From the NCBI GenBank assembly GCA_019671135.1, contig JAHRHY010000001.1, forward strand, positions 2,728,001 to 2,792,000: a stretch of DNA of 64,000 nt, given 5' to 3'. The position numbers were made by a program, and so were the translations under genes. Source of the DNA: Linnemannia hyalina. Its lineage: Eukaryota > Mortierellomycota > Mortierellomycetes > Mortierellales > Mortierellaceae. Positions within the stretch are counted from its first letter, which is position 1. Each line of letters begins with the position of its first letter. The notes beneath the pieces are model-generated. The model ran no database searches. It was not told where the DNA came from and saw only the letters and a list, made by a program, of their open reading frames with translations. Shown here piece by piece: positions 10,180-20,623 of the stretch.

Positions 10180-10310
10180 AAAAGCACCTTTCTTCCACGA
10201 TACAGCAGGTAGGCACTGTGCCCTTTGACCATTGGTGGCAATAGTAGTTTCTAGCCTTTGGAGAATAGTTATTGACATAAAAACACCTTTCTTCCACGAT
10301 ACGAGCAGGT
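10180..10310. repeat. Two direct copies of a ~30 bp sequence, plus downstream (CA)n
   Basis: The core CACCTTTCTTCCACGATAC occurs at about 10185 and 10284 inside near-identical ~30 bp copies (10180-10210 and 10278-10310), 98 bases apart. The 3' copy has a 1-base insertion. Just downstream a (CA)n microsatellite runs from about 10355 to 10390. The copies lie between the starting end of the intact F-box gene (7889-10000) and the 3' end of the decayed copy at 10589-12511. Confidence 0.7.
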
Positions 10311-10349
10311 CTTGAGAGTTACTGTCTTTATTTGCGATATTGAGAGGGA

Positions 10350-10393
<44 letters not shown>

Positions 10394-10588
10394 CACACAC
10401 ATATATACATACATCCTTTTCCTCATGCCCGTTGACCCCGAAGATACTCCTTTGGATACAGGAGTTGCCGAGAGAAACTCCACTCTCCCTTCTCCCTCTC
10501 CCTCGATAAGTGACCCTGTTCAACCGGGCACTGACGCCAACGACTCAGCCAGCCCACAGCAATTGTATCACGTGCTGACTACGCCTCG

Positions 10589-12511
10589 TTATGGACTGAG
10601 TATCGATTCGATTGAGGGGCGGCCCCTTGCAAGATACGATCCATGGCGACAGATCGTGATCCCTCGCAAGCATGGCCAGCACTCAAAGTTCTCCACAGCG
10701 TTCATCTCTTCGATCATCGCCTTCACGTCCTGCAGCGTCCCCACTTGCCGAAGAAGCGGATCGTTCTCTTTTACATCTCCCTCGCTTGGCTGACTCTCAC
10801 TCGATCCCAGATCATGTTCAACCGTCCATGCAGAATCGACCTTCTGCCCTTCAACCCTCCTCGTCTGGCCCGTCTCATCCGCCAACATCCGCCAACATCA
10901 TCCAACTCATATCCGCGCTCTTGACATCCAGATTCACATCGCCGTACGCCAGCCGGATTCACCTAAGCTCTTTCAACCTCGCCAGCAGACAGAATCCACT
11001 CTCCAGTGCCAAGCAGCCAGGAAACATTTTGCCCTTGTACGATAACTTACCATCAAACTCTATCGACTCTATGTTTGCAATGTCGAGGTATCGCAGTCGA
11101 GAACACACCCGTGAGACGTAACCAAAGGCCCATCGACACACCGCAGCGCCACTACCACCGCGATCCTGAGATTCGAACGATTGTTGAATGAAGAATCATA
11201 CCTGAAGACTCCTGATATTGCGACTTGATTAAATTCTTGGTGGTATCGACATTACTGCTGGAAGGTCGATCCATGTCCTCAACGATGATCCCTATCCTGT
11301 GCACCTTGAGGTGGAGGAGATGTGGAGATACACACAGGTACCGGGGCAAGACCTCCGACGGATGTCCATCCCTCATTGACAATCTCCAAGCTCATGATAA
11401 CATTCGAACGGCCCGAGAATACATCCAAAAGCGCCGGTCCGAAATCCTGAAGCTCCATCTGGGCATCTCTGATAGGCTCCCTCTTGGCCGAAGCATGAAA
11501 CATCTCCAGGGGATGTCGATTATTGTCGAAAAAGAAGGTCCTGGCATACCTCACAAACTCCTCACAATCAAAAGGACCTCACCCTTCTCATTGTACACCG
11601 TAAAGAAGGCCCGCAGATCCCGGTCACGGCGATACCTCCAGCAAGTCCTGCAGGTCCTGATGTTTAACACAAACATTGACATGAACCAACGAGACAAGAC
11701 GAGTCGGCTTGAGTCGGAGCTCAGGAGGTGTCTTGCGTGTTGCGTCGGTGGGTCGGAACCAAGGACCGTCCATCATGATACTCTTGTTGGTGTCGATCCT
11801 CAAGTCCTCAAGGTGCGGGCACCATGCCATGAGGTGAGATATCCAGAGATGGTTGAACGAGTTGAACTTGATACATCAGATCGTCGGGCTGGTGGTCGAG
11901 TACAAGAATGGGAATAAAGGGTAGACGTGCGTAGAAAGGAGGTATACATACGTCTCAAAACACAGCATTATACAATGGTGGCGCCTCTGGTGCAAGGTGT
12001 CGACGTCGAGGGCGTCGATGGCGTGCCCCTGTTGTGCTTGTGATTATATTGCTTAGTTGGCCTTGGCGTCCATGTCGCCAATCTCTTCAATGTCCAGAAG
12101 GGTCTGCTGTAGTTGCTCTTGGACAGCTGTAGTAACGGGGCCAGCAGCAGTCTCTTCAACCAATCAGCGACTTGGAACGCCAATCTGTTGGTTGTGATTA
12201 TGAATCAACGCCGTCCTGAGCCAGTCGTAGATCTACTTCTACTTCTCACTCTTAGGCCCCACATGCAGATAGCAATCGAGTCGATGTGCTATTGGCAGCG
12301 TCAACTCAATCCCGGAAGGGCCATTGCTGGGTGTCTAGTCGCAGCGGGTATTCCAGACGGCTTCTCGGATATGTCGGTGTTAGGTCATCCAATACAATTG
12401 CTTGCAGACCAGGAGGACCGAATCGTTGATGGTATCATCGTCGACATATGCCAGGATCTGCTCGAGGATTTCTGGAATCTCAAGTGGCGAGAGCGTTATC
12501 TTCGTCGACAT
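10589..12511 (-). pseudogene. Full-length but frame-broken F-box/LRR gene (subfamily A)
   Basis: The whole family architecture is present in order on the minus strand, but spread over several frames. ATG 12511 is soon followed by LEIPEILEQILAYVDDDT and LVCKQLYW (F-box). CPHLEDLRID is near 11810, YLCVSPHLLHLK near 11330, AFGYVSRVCSRLRYLDI near 11120, and LESGFCLLARLKELR near 11000, the last ended by a stop. A C-terminal LQDVKAMIEEMN with CWPCLRGITI lies near 10650. Stops and frameshifts are numerous (for example after the F-box near 12400), so this cannot make the full protein. The 230-codon plus-strand frame at 11225-11917 is only its antisense shadow. It neighbours the intact copy at 7889-10000 in the same orientation, suggesting tandem duplication. 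Confidence 0.82.
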
Positions 12512-13543
12512 GGTGTGCTGTTACTGTTGTTTATGAGTTGTGCGAGCGTATGTGTGTGAAGGGAGTAACAGGAGGAAGGAAATTGTTGACGGGCAAAAGG
12601 GATTGGGCTATGCAAAAGAAAAGCAACAATAAACAATCAAGCAACAACAAAGCACGAAGGGACGCTGTTCTTACGTGAAGAAATGCCTCCTATCGTTCGC
12701 ATGCAGGCATGGCCATTTTCGACTTTATGGAAGGAGCGACAAGTGTCCATCCCTCTCTCAAAAAGAGTAGCAATTGCATCCCGCTACCAACCCTCGTCAA
12801 CATACAAAGGCTGTTCTTATTTGCTTTAGAATTTTCTCCGAGTCGAGCGGCCCAGTGGCGACTTCTCTCTTTCCTTGACTTTCTCATGTTCGCCCTCTTT
12901 CCCTTTTTCGGGATGCTTACTTCATACTTTGATTCTCCTCTCCTAAGGACATACGCAGTCAAGGTTTAGAAAGTCGATACAAAGTTGTTGGCGAAGATGG
13001 TGTTGTTATGGCCATATGTCTATAGCTCAAAAGGGCTGAAGAAATGGTTATTTTCTGAATAATCAAGAATGAGTGTAAACTCTTGCGTTTACACCCTCGT
13101 TTTCCGACAACCCCAGTCCAGTCCAGCCCAGTCCAGCCCAGCCCTCCTCTCCCTGGCTTATTCCTGTTATTTTGCGGCTTCATTATTTTTAGGTTTTGGG
13201 CGTCGATTTGTTCTTTGTTGACTTCGCGCCTTTCGATTGGTGAACAGGCATAGCAGTGAGAGGGAATAGAAGACGTAAAAAAAACCCCCCCTCCGTCTTC
13301 GCCCTCTTTGTCTCATCCTTTTCCAACTTCAAAAAAAAAATCCACAAAGCGACTCCTCACCTTGTCTTTTGCTTTCTCCCTTTTCCTTTTCTTTCACTTT
13401 TTGTTGTTCGCCTGGACTGTCATCTCCATTTTCCTTTTTCATTAAAACTGTCTGCGTTTTACACTAGCACCATCTCTTCACTCCTTTCCCTACTTTTGAA
13501 ACACAACCGTAATATCCGAGCACAGCCTCCTTTTCAATCCGAA
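12512..13543. other. Intergenic region and 5' flank of the LPMO-like gene
   Basis: No convincing gene. Short frames (12709-12969 in particular) have no family resemblance. A CCAGTCCAGCC-type short tandem repeat lies at 13112-13142. The last 300 bases become strongly pyrimidine-rich (13280-13540), as expected for a fungal leader before ATG 13544. Confidence 0.5.
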
Positions 13544-14407
13544 ATGATGCTTTTCAAAACCACCCTCTCCACAACCCTGGCACTCTACCTCCTCACCATC
13601 ACGCTCACACTCACACTCACACTCACATCAACACTCGTCCAAGCGCACACAGGGCTTGCAAACCCCTGTGGACGGTACCAAGAAGCCGCCGGTTGCCCCG
13701 CCCCACCGCCAGGCCAAGTCGTCGACGTCGACATCAACTCCCCAATCGGAACAAACCTCGGCATCAACCAACCGCTCTGCAAGACCTCCATCCCTTACCC
13801 ATTCTCCTCCCGGACCATCTACAAAGCCGGTGATACTATCCAGACTGCTTATTCCATCGGGTCCGCGCACGGTGGTGGGCATTGTCAATGGGCTCTTTCC
13901 TATGACGGAGAAAAGACCTGGGTGGTTATCAAGACCATGATCCGGACATGCCTTCAAGTCACGCCAGGGACGGAAGCCAGTTACCGCATCCCGGTTCCTC
14001 TGCCAAAGGACCTGCCCTCTGGAAACGTAACCTTCATATGGCTATGGTACAATGCGATTGGACAAAGGGAGCTCTATTCGAATTGTGCAGATATTAGGGT
14101 CGAGGGAAGTGATGGCGGGTCGGTGAAGGGGTTGGCGCCGTTGATTGCCAATTATGGGTCTGGGTACCCTGTCTTTGTGAACGAGTTCCCGAACGCTACT
14201 GACCCGGATGGGAGTGAGTTGTTTGACACGCGTCCGGCGGTTACTATTAAGGTCAAGGGGTCAGGTGCCACCGCTGGTGGTACGAGCTCTGGGACTGTGC
14301 CTGTGCCAACTGGATCGAACCAGCCGAGCTTTGGGAGCAGGATCGTGTCTGGTAGCCTTTTATCCCTTAGCGTTGCATTTGCTGCTTCCTTTTACCTTTT
14401 CCACTGA
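13544..14407 (+). CDS. Secreted copper monooxygenase-like protein (AA11-like LPMO), probably GPI-anchored
   Basis: Single exon, 287 residues from ATG 13544; the upstream in-frame codons are pyrimidine-tract leader. Residues 1-34 form a signal peptide ending VQA, so the mature chain starts with His35, the first ligand of an LPMO histidine brace. A second candidate ligand is His109 in SAHGGGHCQWALSYD. The downstream block SGNVTFIWLWYNAIGQRELYS resembles the AA11 core with its axial aromatic residue, and paired Cys residues follow the AA11 pattern. After about residue 245 comes a Ser/Thr/Gly-rich linker and a hydrophobic tail (LLSLSVAFAASFYLF), which suggests a GPI anchor at the plasma membrane or wall. 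Likely substrate is chitin or another wall polysaccharide, but catalytic activity is an inference. It converges on the F-box gene at 14583, leaving 175 bases between. Confidence 0.75.
   Translation: MMLFKTTLSTTLALYLLTITLTLTLTLTSTLVQAHTGLANPCGRYQEAAGCPAPPPGQVVDVDINSPIGTNLGINQPLCKTSIPYPFSSRTIYKAGDTIQTAYSIGSAHGGGHCQWALSYDGEKTWVVIKTMIRTCLQVTPGTEASYRIPVPLPKDLPSGNVTFIWLWYNAIGQRELYSNCADIRVEGSDGGSVKGLAPLIANYGSGYPVFVNEFPNATDPDGSELFDTRPAVTIKVKGSGATAGGTSSGTVPVPTGSNQPSFGSRIVSGSLLSLSVAFAASFYLFH
13598..13632 (+). repeat. ACACTC hexanucleotide repeat inside the signal peptide
   Basis: About five imperfect copies of a CACACT unit encode alternating Thr-Leu in the hydrophobic core of the LPMO-like signal peptide (residues 20-28). 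Copy number changes of 6 bases would keep the frame and alter signal-peptide length. Confidence 0.75.
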
Positions 14408-14582
14408 ATGTATCTAGTTAAAATACTTATGCATATGCGAGTTTCAATGCACCATTCGTTCATCCTTGTCATCATATTATTGCCATTTTTACTCGAGGTG
14501 CAAGAATAGCTAAAAGGGCAATCACGTGCGCGGCGGATGATGAATGTCAAGATCTGTGGCAAAAGGGCATGTAAATATCTTT

Positions 14583-16913
14583 CTACAGTCCAACAAGAGA
14601 CCCCACGAGACCTCGAATGCTCGCAAACAGCCCTCCTCCTCCTCCGTTTTCTTTCTTCTTCTCCTTGACCTTCTGCCCAGGTACTCTCACCAGACGCTCA
14701 TACTCGCGGTCCAAACTCTCGCCCAGACTGTTGCCAGAATAGATCGACATTCGCTTCATGTTCGGCCAACATTTGTTTGCAAGAGTGGGAGTGATGTTGT
14801 TGTTACTGGTGGCTTCGATCTCCTTCAGCAGCATAACCACATCCTCCAACAGCCCCAGGTGCTGCAGACTCTGTTCCAGCTCAGTGTCATCCTGTTCACT
14901 CCTTGCTGCGACCGCTTTGTTTCCCCCACTTACATCTTTATGTCCGCCTTCTCCAGGACTGTTGTCGACCGATCGCTCAAAGTTCTGAACTCGTGCCAAC
15001 TCCCGCTCCTTCTCTCGTCTCAGAAGCGTATTCCACCCCTTCTTGATCGATTTGATACTCGCTGTCGACCCCCTCCTCGGCCGAACTTTCGCACCACTCA
15101 ACAATAACCCCCCAGCCTCACCTCCGCCACCACTACCACTACCTCCGCTTTCTCCTTTGATCCACAAAAGGTCGACATCCTTGAGCTTCAGATCCAACAT
15201 CACAATCCCGATACACAGTCTCTCCAACCTCTCCAACCTTGACAGCAGACAGAACCCGCCCTCGAGTGTCATACACATCGGTGTCGGGCGAATCTTACGA
15301 TCCATCCTCACACCCTCGGGCCCACAAATCTCCAAGTCCTGTAATCGGGGGCAGACGCGGGAGATGTAGCCAAATACGATCCGGGACGCTTGTGGTTGAT
15401 TACTCATGTGCGAGATTGCGAGCTTCAAAGTCAGCAACCCTCGGCAGGCCCAGACTTTGGACACAGTGGTTGCAACATCTCGGACGGATCGGTGTTCAAC
15501 TCCTCCATATCCGATCCCCCGAACTCCTCCTGTATGCGAGAACTCCTCGGCCGATCGGAGGTGGATATCCATATGCTCATAGGGGAACCTGGTCCTGGGA
15601 GCTCGTAGATGTTTTAGATGCGTGGCCGTACAAAGGTATGTATGCAAATTCTTACAATCCGCGCCAATTATCTCTAAGGTCGTCAACACATCCTGCGGTA
15701 ACCTCTCGATCAGAGTCGTCGTAAAGTGCACCGCAGAGACCATCCAGTCCGTCATCCGAGGACACAGGTCAAACACGGGGTCCATATCCTCGGGGGTCGT
15801 CCGGATAACATGTAGCCCCTGGTACGAGAAATGAAACACCCTGACCAGCGGACAATGCGTCCGTACGAGCTGATACAGCCGCTCTCTGTCCCCTTGCGTA
15901 GGTCGACTGAGATACGGCAACCAGACGGCGACTTGGATCCGGTAGAGGAGCGGGGCAAACGACAGAAACGCCTCTAGCGCAGGTTGATGAAACTGGGCGT
16001 TCCTCAGCACAAGCGATCGAAGCGCCAGCGGTCCTGCCTGCAATCGCCGTCGTCGTACCGGCTGTTCCTCGAGTGACGATAAGCGGTTGTCATCATCTTC
16101 CTCTTCATCTTCGCCCACAAGCCAATTTCTCCCCGGTATGCTGACCCACGTCGTCGTCTCCAGGTGCAGATTCTCCAGATGCAGGCACGAGTTGAGGATG
16201 TTGTGCATTGAGACCCACCCACAGGAATCGACCTTCACCGTCAGACTGACCAAGTGGCTCAGTCCAGACAGGATCTGCCACATATGGCTGTCAAACTGGA
16301 CTATCCCTGTGATCGTCAAGTGTCGGATGACCCTATTTCTGTCATCCTCCGCCCCGCTGCTTCCCTCCTGACGAGCACCACCGACAACATCAACGGCACT
16401 ACCCTCATCTGCATCCCTTTCCATACTGCTTTCTTCCTCTGCTCCTCCACTGCGCTCATCACCATCCCTCTGAGCATCCTCCATAGCCTGTACATGCTTC
16501 CTCATCGGATCCGCCCACGCCAACGCTGCAACCAACTGCCTCCACTTCTCTAAAGCAGAATCCGAATCCCCATACCGAACGCGGATATGACAAAACAACC
16601 GGTTAGGACCCAACCCACAACCCAACCTCGACAACACCTCTCCCTCAAGCTCCTCCGTGGTCTGATCACTATTCCAGTAGAGGTCCCGAAAGATCCTGTC
16701 CCGGTTCCAGACATACCACTTTCGACAGACAAGGATCAGCGTCCGGTTCGCCTCCTCGTCGTCCAGATATTCAAAGATGTTTGCCATGATCTCTGGTATC
16801 TCAAGGGCAGAAAGCGGAAACGAAGACGAGGACGACTTTAATAATGACAGTGTCATAGAAGGCGTCGTTGAAGAATGGGTGGTGGTGTCCGGGTCGTGGG
16901 CTGGGTCTTCCAT
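14583..16913 (-). CDS. F-box/leucine-rich-repeat protein, subfamily A, long form
   Basis: Single exon, 776 residues from ATG 16913. A further 53 upstream codons are open but Lys-rich and leader-like. The F-box is at about residues 36-80 (LEIPEIMANIFEYLDDEE, LVCRKWYVW). Two low-complexity insertions are particular to this copy: an acidic linker near residue 150-180 that precedes VIRHLTITGIVQFD, and a Ser/Gly run near residue 610-625. The core motifs PLALRSLVLRNAQF, FGYISRVCPRLQDLEICGP and GGFCLLSRLERLERL are all intact. The C-terminal LGLLEDVVMLLKEIE and CWPNMKRMSIY close the protein. It lies downstream of the kinase gene in the same direction, with about 400 bases between. Confidence 0.88.
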   Translation of the reverse strand: MEDPAHDPDTTTHSSTTPSMTLSLLKSSSSSFPLSALEIPEIMANIFEYLDDEEANRTLILVCRKWYVWNRDRIFRDLYWNSDQTTEELEGEVLSRLGCGLGPNRLFCHIRVRYGDSDSALEKWRQLVAALAWADPMRKHVQAMEDAQRDGDERSGGAEEESSMERDADEGSAVDVVGGARQEGSSGAEDDRNRVIRHLTITGIVQFDSHMWQILSGLSHLVSLTVKVDSCGWVSMHNILNSCLHLENLHLETTTWVSIPGRNWLVGEDEEEDDDNRLSSLEEQPVRRRRLQAGPLALRSLVLRNAQFHQPALEAFLSFAPLLYRIQVAVWLPYLSRPTQGDRERLYQLVRTHCPLVRVFHFSYQGLHVIRTTPEDMDPVFDLCPRMTDWMVSAVHFTTTLIERLPQDVLTTLEIIGADCKNLHTYLCTATHLKHLRAPRTRFPYEHMDIHLRSAEEFSHTGGVRGIGYGGVEHRSVRDVATTVSKVWACRGLLTLKLAISHMSNQPQASRIVFGYISRVCPRLQDLEICGPEGVRMDRKIRPTPMCMTLEGGFCLLSRLERLERLCIGIVMLDLKLKDVDLLWIKGESGGSGSGGGGEAGGLLLSGAKVRPRRGSTASIKSIKKGWNTLLRREKERELARVQNFERSVDNSPGEGGHKDVSGGNKAVAARSEQDDTELEQSLQHLGLLEDVVMLLKEIEATSNNNITPTLANKCWPNMKRMSIYSGNSLGESLDREYERLVRVPGQKVKEKKKENGGGGGLFASIRGLVGSLVGL

Positions 16914-17317
16914 CGTGTCTGCTGTTATTCCTTTAGTTTTTTTTTTTAGTTTTTTTTTTTTGAAAGGCTCCGTGGAGGTTTTGTTGGGCGGTGTCGTCTT
17001 TGCTTTTTTTGATTTTTGGAAAGAGAGAGGTTGAAAAAAGGCGCAATGTCGTGGGTGATTTCGATTGCTCAATTATTTTTTTTAGTTAGTTATTCGACGA
17101 ACGGGAGTTACGTCCACCTAAATATTCCCGCCGTTCCGACCTTGCTAGCCAATATTTTTGTGCACATGCGTGAGGTCACAGTGATGTTTATTACTGTTTA
17201 CCGCGTGCTTCGCCATTTTTTATTCCAAGCAGATTACGAGAGATTGAGCGAAATGTGTGTGTGGGATAGAAAGAAATATACAATGGTCAATGGTCTGCAT
17301 AAATGGGTGTCGCTCGT
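16914..17317. other. Spacer between F-box gene and kinase gene
   Basis: This holds the presumed leader of the F-box gene (two T-runs near 16940-16975) and the 3' flank of the kinase gene. No gene is seen. Confidence 0.5.
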
Positions 17318-19726
17318 TCAAGACTTCTCCGCGGTGACAGGGACAATAGCCTCAGCTTGTTGTGGCTGTTGCTGCTGCTGCTGCTGAGTCTCAGAGGCGC
17401 CAACCGTCGATGCAAGACTTCCAGCGTCAGAATTGGTCATCTCGGTATTGCTCCGGGTCATCGAGCGAAGGCGGTTTGCCGCGGCAACAGCGCGAACCGT
17501 CTTCTTGAACATTCTCCTATGAATGATGCAAAAAAAGTGTGGGTTCGTGTGAGTAAAAGGTGCAAATTAGCTTGTTGACAAGGAAAAAGATAGCATCTCT
17601 CATAAAAAGCGGCTTGCATTGCATACTTAGCGTTGAATCCCTCCTTGACGTTGTCCAAAAGATCAGCATTGTTGCCGGTCTCGGTTGTGATCCACTTGTG
17701 CTGAAGCGCCTCGGTAGCTGTCAATCGCTTCTCAGGGTGTGCACGCAGCAAGCACTTGATAAAGTCCCGAGCTATGTTGAAATAGTCAAGTATTGTCGTT
17801 AGTTCGAGGATTCTACTGTCAAGTCCAATATGATAACAGTAACTTTGTCCTTGGAGCGTACCTTCAACGGAGACATCCTTCCAGTAACGCTGGTGGAAAA
17901 CAACATTGCATCTCGCAATCTCTGCAACCAACTGCTGATCATTCTCTGCTTGGAATGGTGCATATCCACAAAGACTAGAAAAGGGTTGAAAAAACATAGC
18001 ACAGCTGTCAGATCCTGTTCTTCACGTCATCATCGGGCTCATCGACACCAAAAAGAAAAAAAATGCAGGGCATGAATGACGTACAGGGTGTATGTGATGA
18101 TTCTACGAAGTGAAAGTCAAGTCGAAGTGGACGCAAGGCGGTTCTGTTAGTGTCAAAAGGTCCACATGGCTCATATATTTGATCCCGTTGCAACAATGTC
18201 CACCATGCCTTGCTGTTGTTTGCTTACCCAATGCTCCACATATCAACGGGCTTTCCATGTCCTCTGCGGAGCAAGACCTCAGGGGCAGCATAACTAGTAA
18301 GTTAATTTCAAATAAATTGATGTGGTCAGTATCTCTCAAGTGTGCCTCCCATTCGATTCCTTGAGGAAAAAAATCAGAGGTGCGCTTCACCACTCACCCG
18401 TAACTGCCACACATTGTCGTCAAGACCTGATCCTCCGATTCCATCGTCTTGGAGATGCTATTATCATAGAGTAGTCATCGAACGTTATTAGTCTCAATAT
18501 TCAACAAGTGATCAATCAAGAAGCAACAACGACTGATCAAAAGAAAAGGAAGAAAAGAAGGACGATCCTCAATCTTACCCGAAATCGACAATCATCAGCT
18601 TGGAATCCTCGGTCTCGTCCTTGTAAAGTAGATTCTCAGGTTTCAAATCTATCCAAGAGGACAGGGGGAAGAATAACAACGATAATCGGGCCAAGTTAGC
18701 ATTTCGATGGGAAACAACCATAGTGACACGAATTAACACAAGTCAGAGATGTGTGCTTACCTCTGTGGACGACGTTCTTGCTGTGAAGGTACTCGATCGC
18801 CTCAATGACCTCCTTCATGATCGTCGCGGCATTGTTCTCGGTGAAGGCGCCCTTTTCACAGATCCTGTCAAACAACTCGCCTCCTGCAGCACTATTCAAC
18901 AAAAATAGAAAAAGTAAGGTGAAGTTGAGGATACTGGTTTGTCTGAGCGGGTTTCAGATCGAACACGAAGAAAGGGCGGGGAATTCCGATATTCTCACGG
19001 ATCGCTGTTGAAGGTGTTGTTGCTTACAGATCAAAGACGAGGTAGTACTTGTCGCGACTCTCAAACCTAACGTGGAGTAAGCAAAAGAGTGAAAGGATGA
19101 ATGGCGGTTAATAACACTAGTTCATATCATATCGGTCCGTTAGCACACCAATGGACAATAGCAGTGACCCTGCCCATTCTATGGTCGGGGGTTGCTATAC
19201 AAAGGGTTGATAGCAAGGCAGCGCCCACAAAGAACAATAAATGGAACACTCCAGTGCTCTTTCTTTCCATGTAAGACATTGAACAGCCACTTTGTCCTCC
19301 TTCCTTTGTTCAATAAAAATACAAAAAAGAGCAATGGGGAACAAGACAAAATAAACAACGAACAACTCACCAGTCCAAAAAGTTGACAATGTTAGGATGG
19401 CTCAGGTTCTTGAGGACACCAATCTCCTTCTCGACCATGTCCTCATGTCCCTTGACGGTCTTTTTCAAAATGATCTTCACAGCCACATCGTTGCCGGTGT
19501 CTAAGGCCTTTGCCTTCTTGACTGTACCGTATGTTCCAGTGCCTATTCGTGTGTCGTCGGGAAGTGTGAATTATATTTGTGAGTTCATTATCTTTATTGA
19601 ACAGCTGCTCTCTTGTCTGCTTTTGGCGCGCTCCTTCTTCAACTTACCGAGGTCACGACCAAACTCATAGTGCTTCTTGCGCTCGTAGGAAGGAGGCTGG
19701 AGATGGAGGATAGAGGACAAGTTCAT
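17318..19726 (-). CDS. Calcium/calmodulin-dependent protein kinase (CaMK-I-like), 11 exons
   Basis: I assembled eleven exons whose phases all agree (1092 bases, 363 residues): 19726-19648, 19542-19371, 19067-19029, 18891-18761, 18648-18579, 18457-18398, 18293-18228, 18102-18085, 17974-17862, 17771-17627, 17516-17318. The kinase domain is complete: Gly-rich loop GTGTYGTV, VAVK lysine, HR-D-LKPENLL catalytic loop split between exons 4 and 5, DFG at the end of exon 5, and an activation loop with TTMCGSYG and APEVLL. The C-terminal basic/hydrophobic RMFKKTVRAVAAANRL fits the autoinhibitory, calmodulin-binding helix of CaMK-I. A Gln run precedes the end. Family role: cytosolic Ser/Thr kinase activated by Ca2+/calmodulin and by upstream phosphorylation of the activation loop. 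Exon 8 is only 18 bases. Confidence 0.9.
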
Positions 19727-20623
19727 GGTTGAATGCGCGAAGTTGTTGTCGAGTTGGTTTTTTGTGGTGAGAGAGCGAATGAGACGCGTGGCGTGAGGAG
19801 TTCCGGAAAAATAAAGAGTGGAGGGTGCGTTGGTTTTCTGACGTGAAAAGACAAGGAAACTAACGGGTATGAAATCAAAAAAGTGGGGAAAGGGAAGGCT
19901 GTAAGTTAGAAGGGTGAGAGAACTAGAAAGGGAAGAAGGGTAAGAAGGGTGAAAGAAAGTGCAGTGCAAGAAGAAGGTGGTCAAGTCTTTGAAAGAAAGG
20001 GGAGCATCGAGACCTTTCATCGACCCTCTTCGCTGTCGTGACTTGCATTAAGGATCTCCCAATTTGATCGCATATCTTAATGAAACTAATTGACCACGCA
20101 TGAACCATCTCTAATTGACAAGAGAGGTGGATGAGCATAGAAACAGAAATTACGACCTTTCTGTTTGTGCTCTTCCCTATGCCATCACCCTTTCGCTCTT
20201 TTATATATTTTAGTCGGGATTCTCAATTCCTATCATTTCTTCCACTCCTTTTTCCCACCCTTACCGACTGAATCCCACTGGTTTTTTTCGCGCGCTTTTC
20301 TTGCTCTTTCTTTCTTCTTCCTTGCCTTGCCTTCCTTGCTTCTGTTCTTGTCATTTGCGCACATTTCTTAATTTGTTTGTTTGGTTGGCTGGACGAAGGA
20401 CAAGGCACAAGGGAGAGTGTGAATAATGGACCCGTTTTCATCATAATAAATGCGTCCACTGATTGGATCTCCCTCCACTCTCTCTTTTTTCTCCTTTTCC
20501 TTCTTTTTTCTCCTTTTCCTTCTTCTTTGCTTCCTTTCCACTTTGACCGACCCAGTTGACCCTTATCCCTCCTCCTCTCAGCATCCGCCAACAATAGCGC
20601 CCACCCACCTTGGTCTTGTCCGC
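19727..20623. other. Divergent promoter region between kinase and TLC membrane-protein genes
   Basis: The two genes diverge from this 0.9 kb region. The kinase side has purine-rich leader sequence (read from the plus strand). On the other side a TATATATTTT box at 20202-20211 is followed by a long pyrimidine-rich leader. The open frame in this leader (20450 onwards) is in frame with the membrane-protein gene, but it is low-complexity and probably not translated. No other feature is seen. Confidence 0.5.
20202..20211 (+). promoter_or_regulatory. TATA-like element upstream of the TLC-type gene
   Basis: TATATATTTT lies about 420 bases before the chosen ATG and is followed by a C/T-rich leader, the same arrangement as in front of the epimerase-like gene. 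Confidence 0.35.

Noticed and set aside
11225..11917. 230-codon plus-strand frame
   Set aside because: It is the antisense of the decayed F-box/LRR copy at 10589-12511, whose family motifs are on the minus strand.
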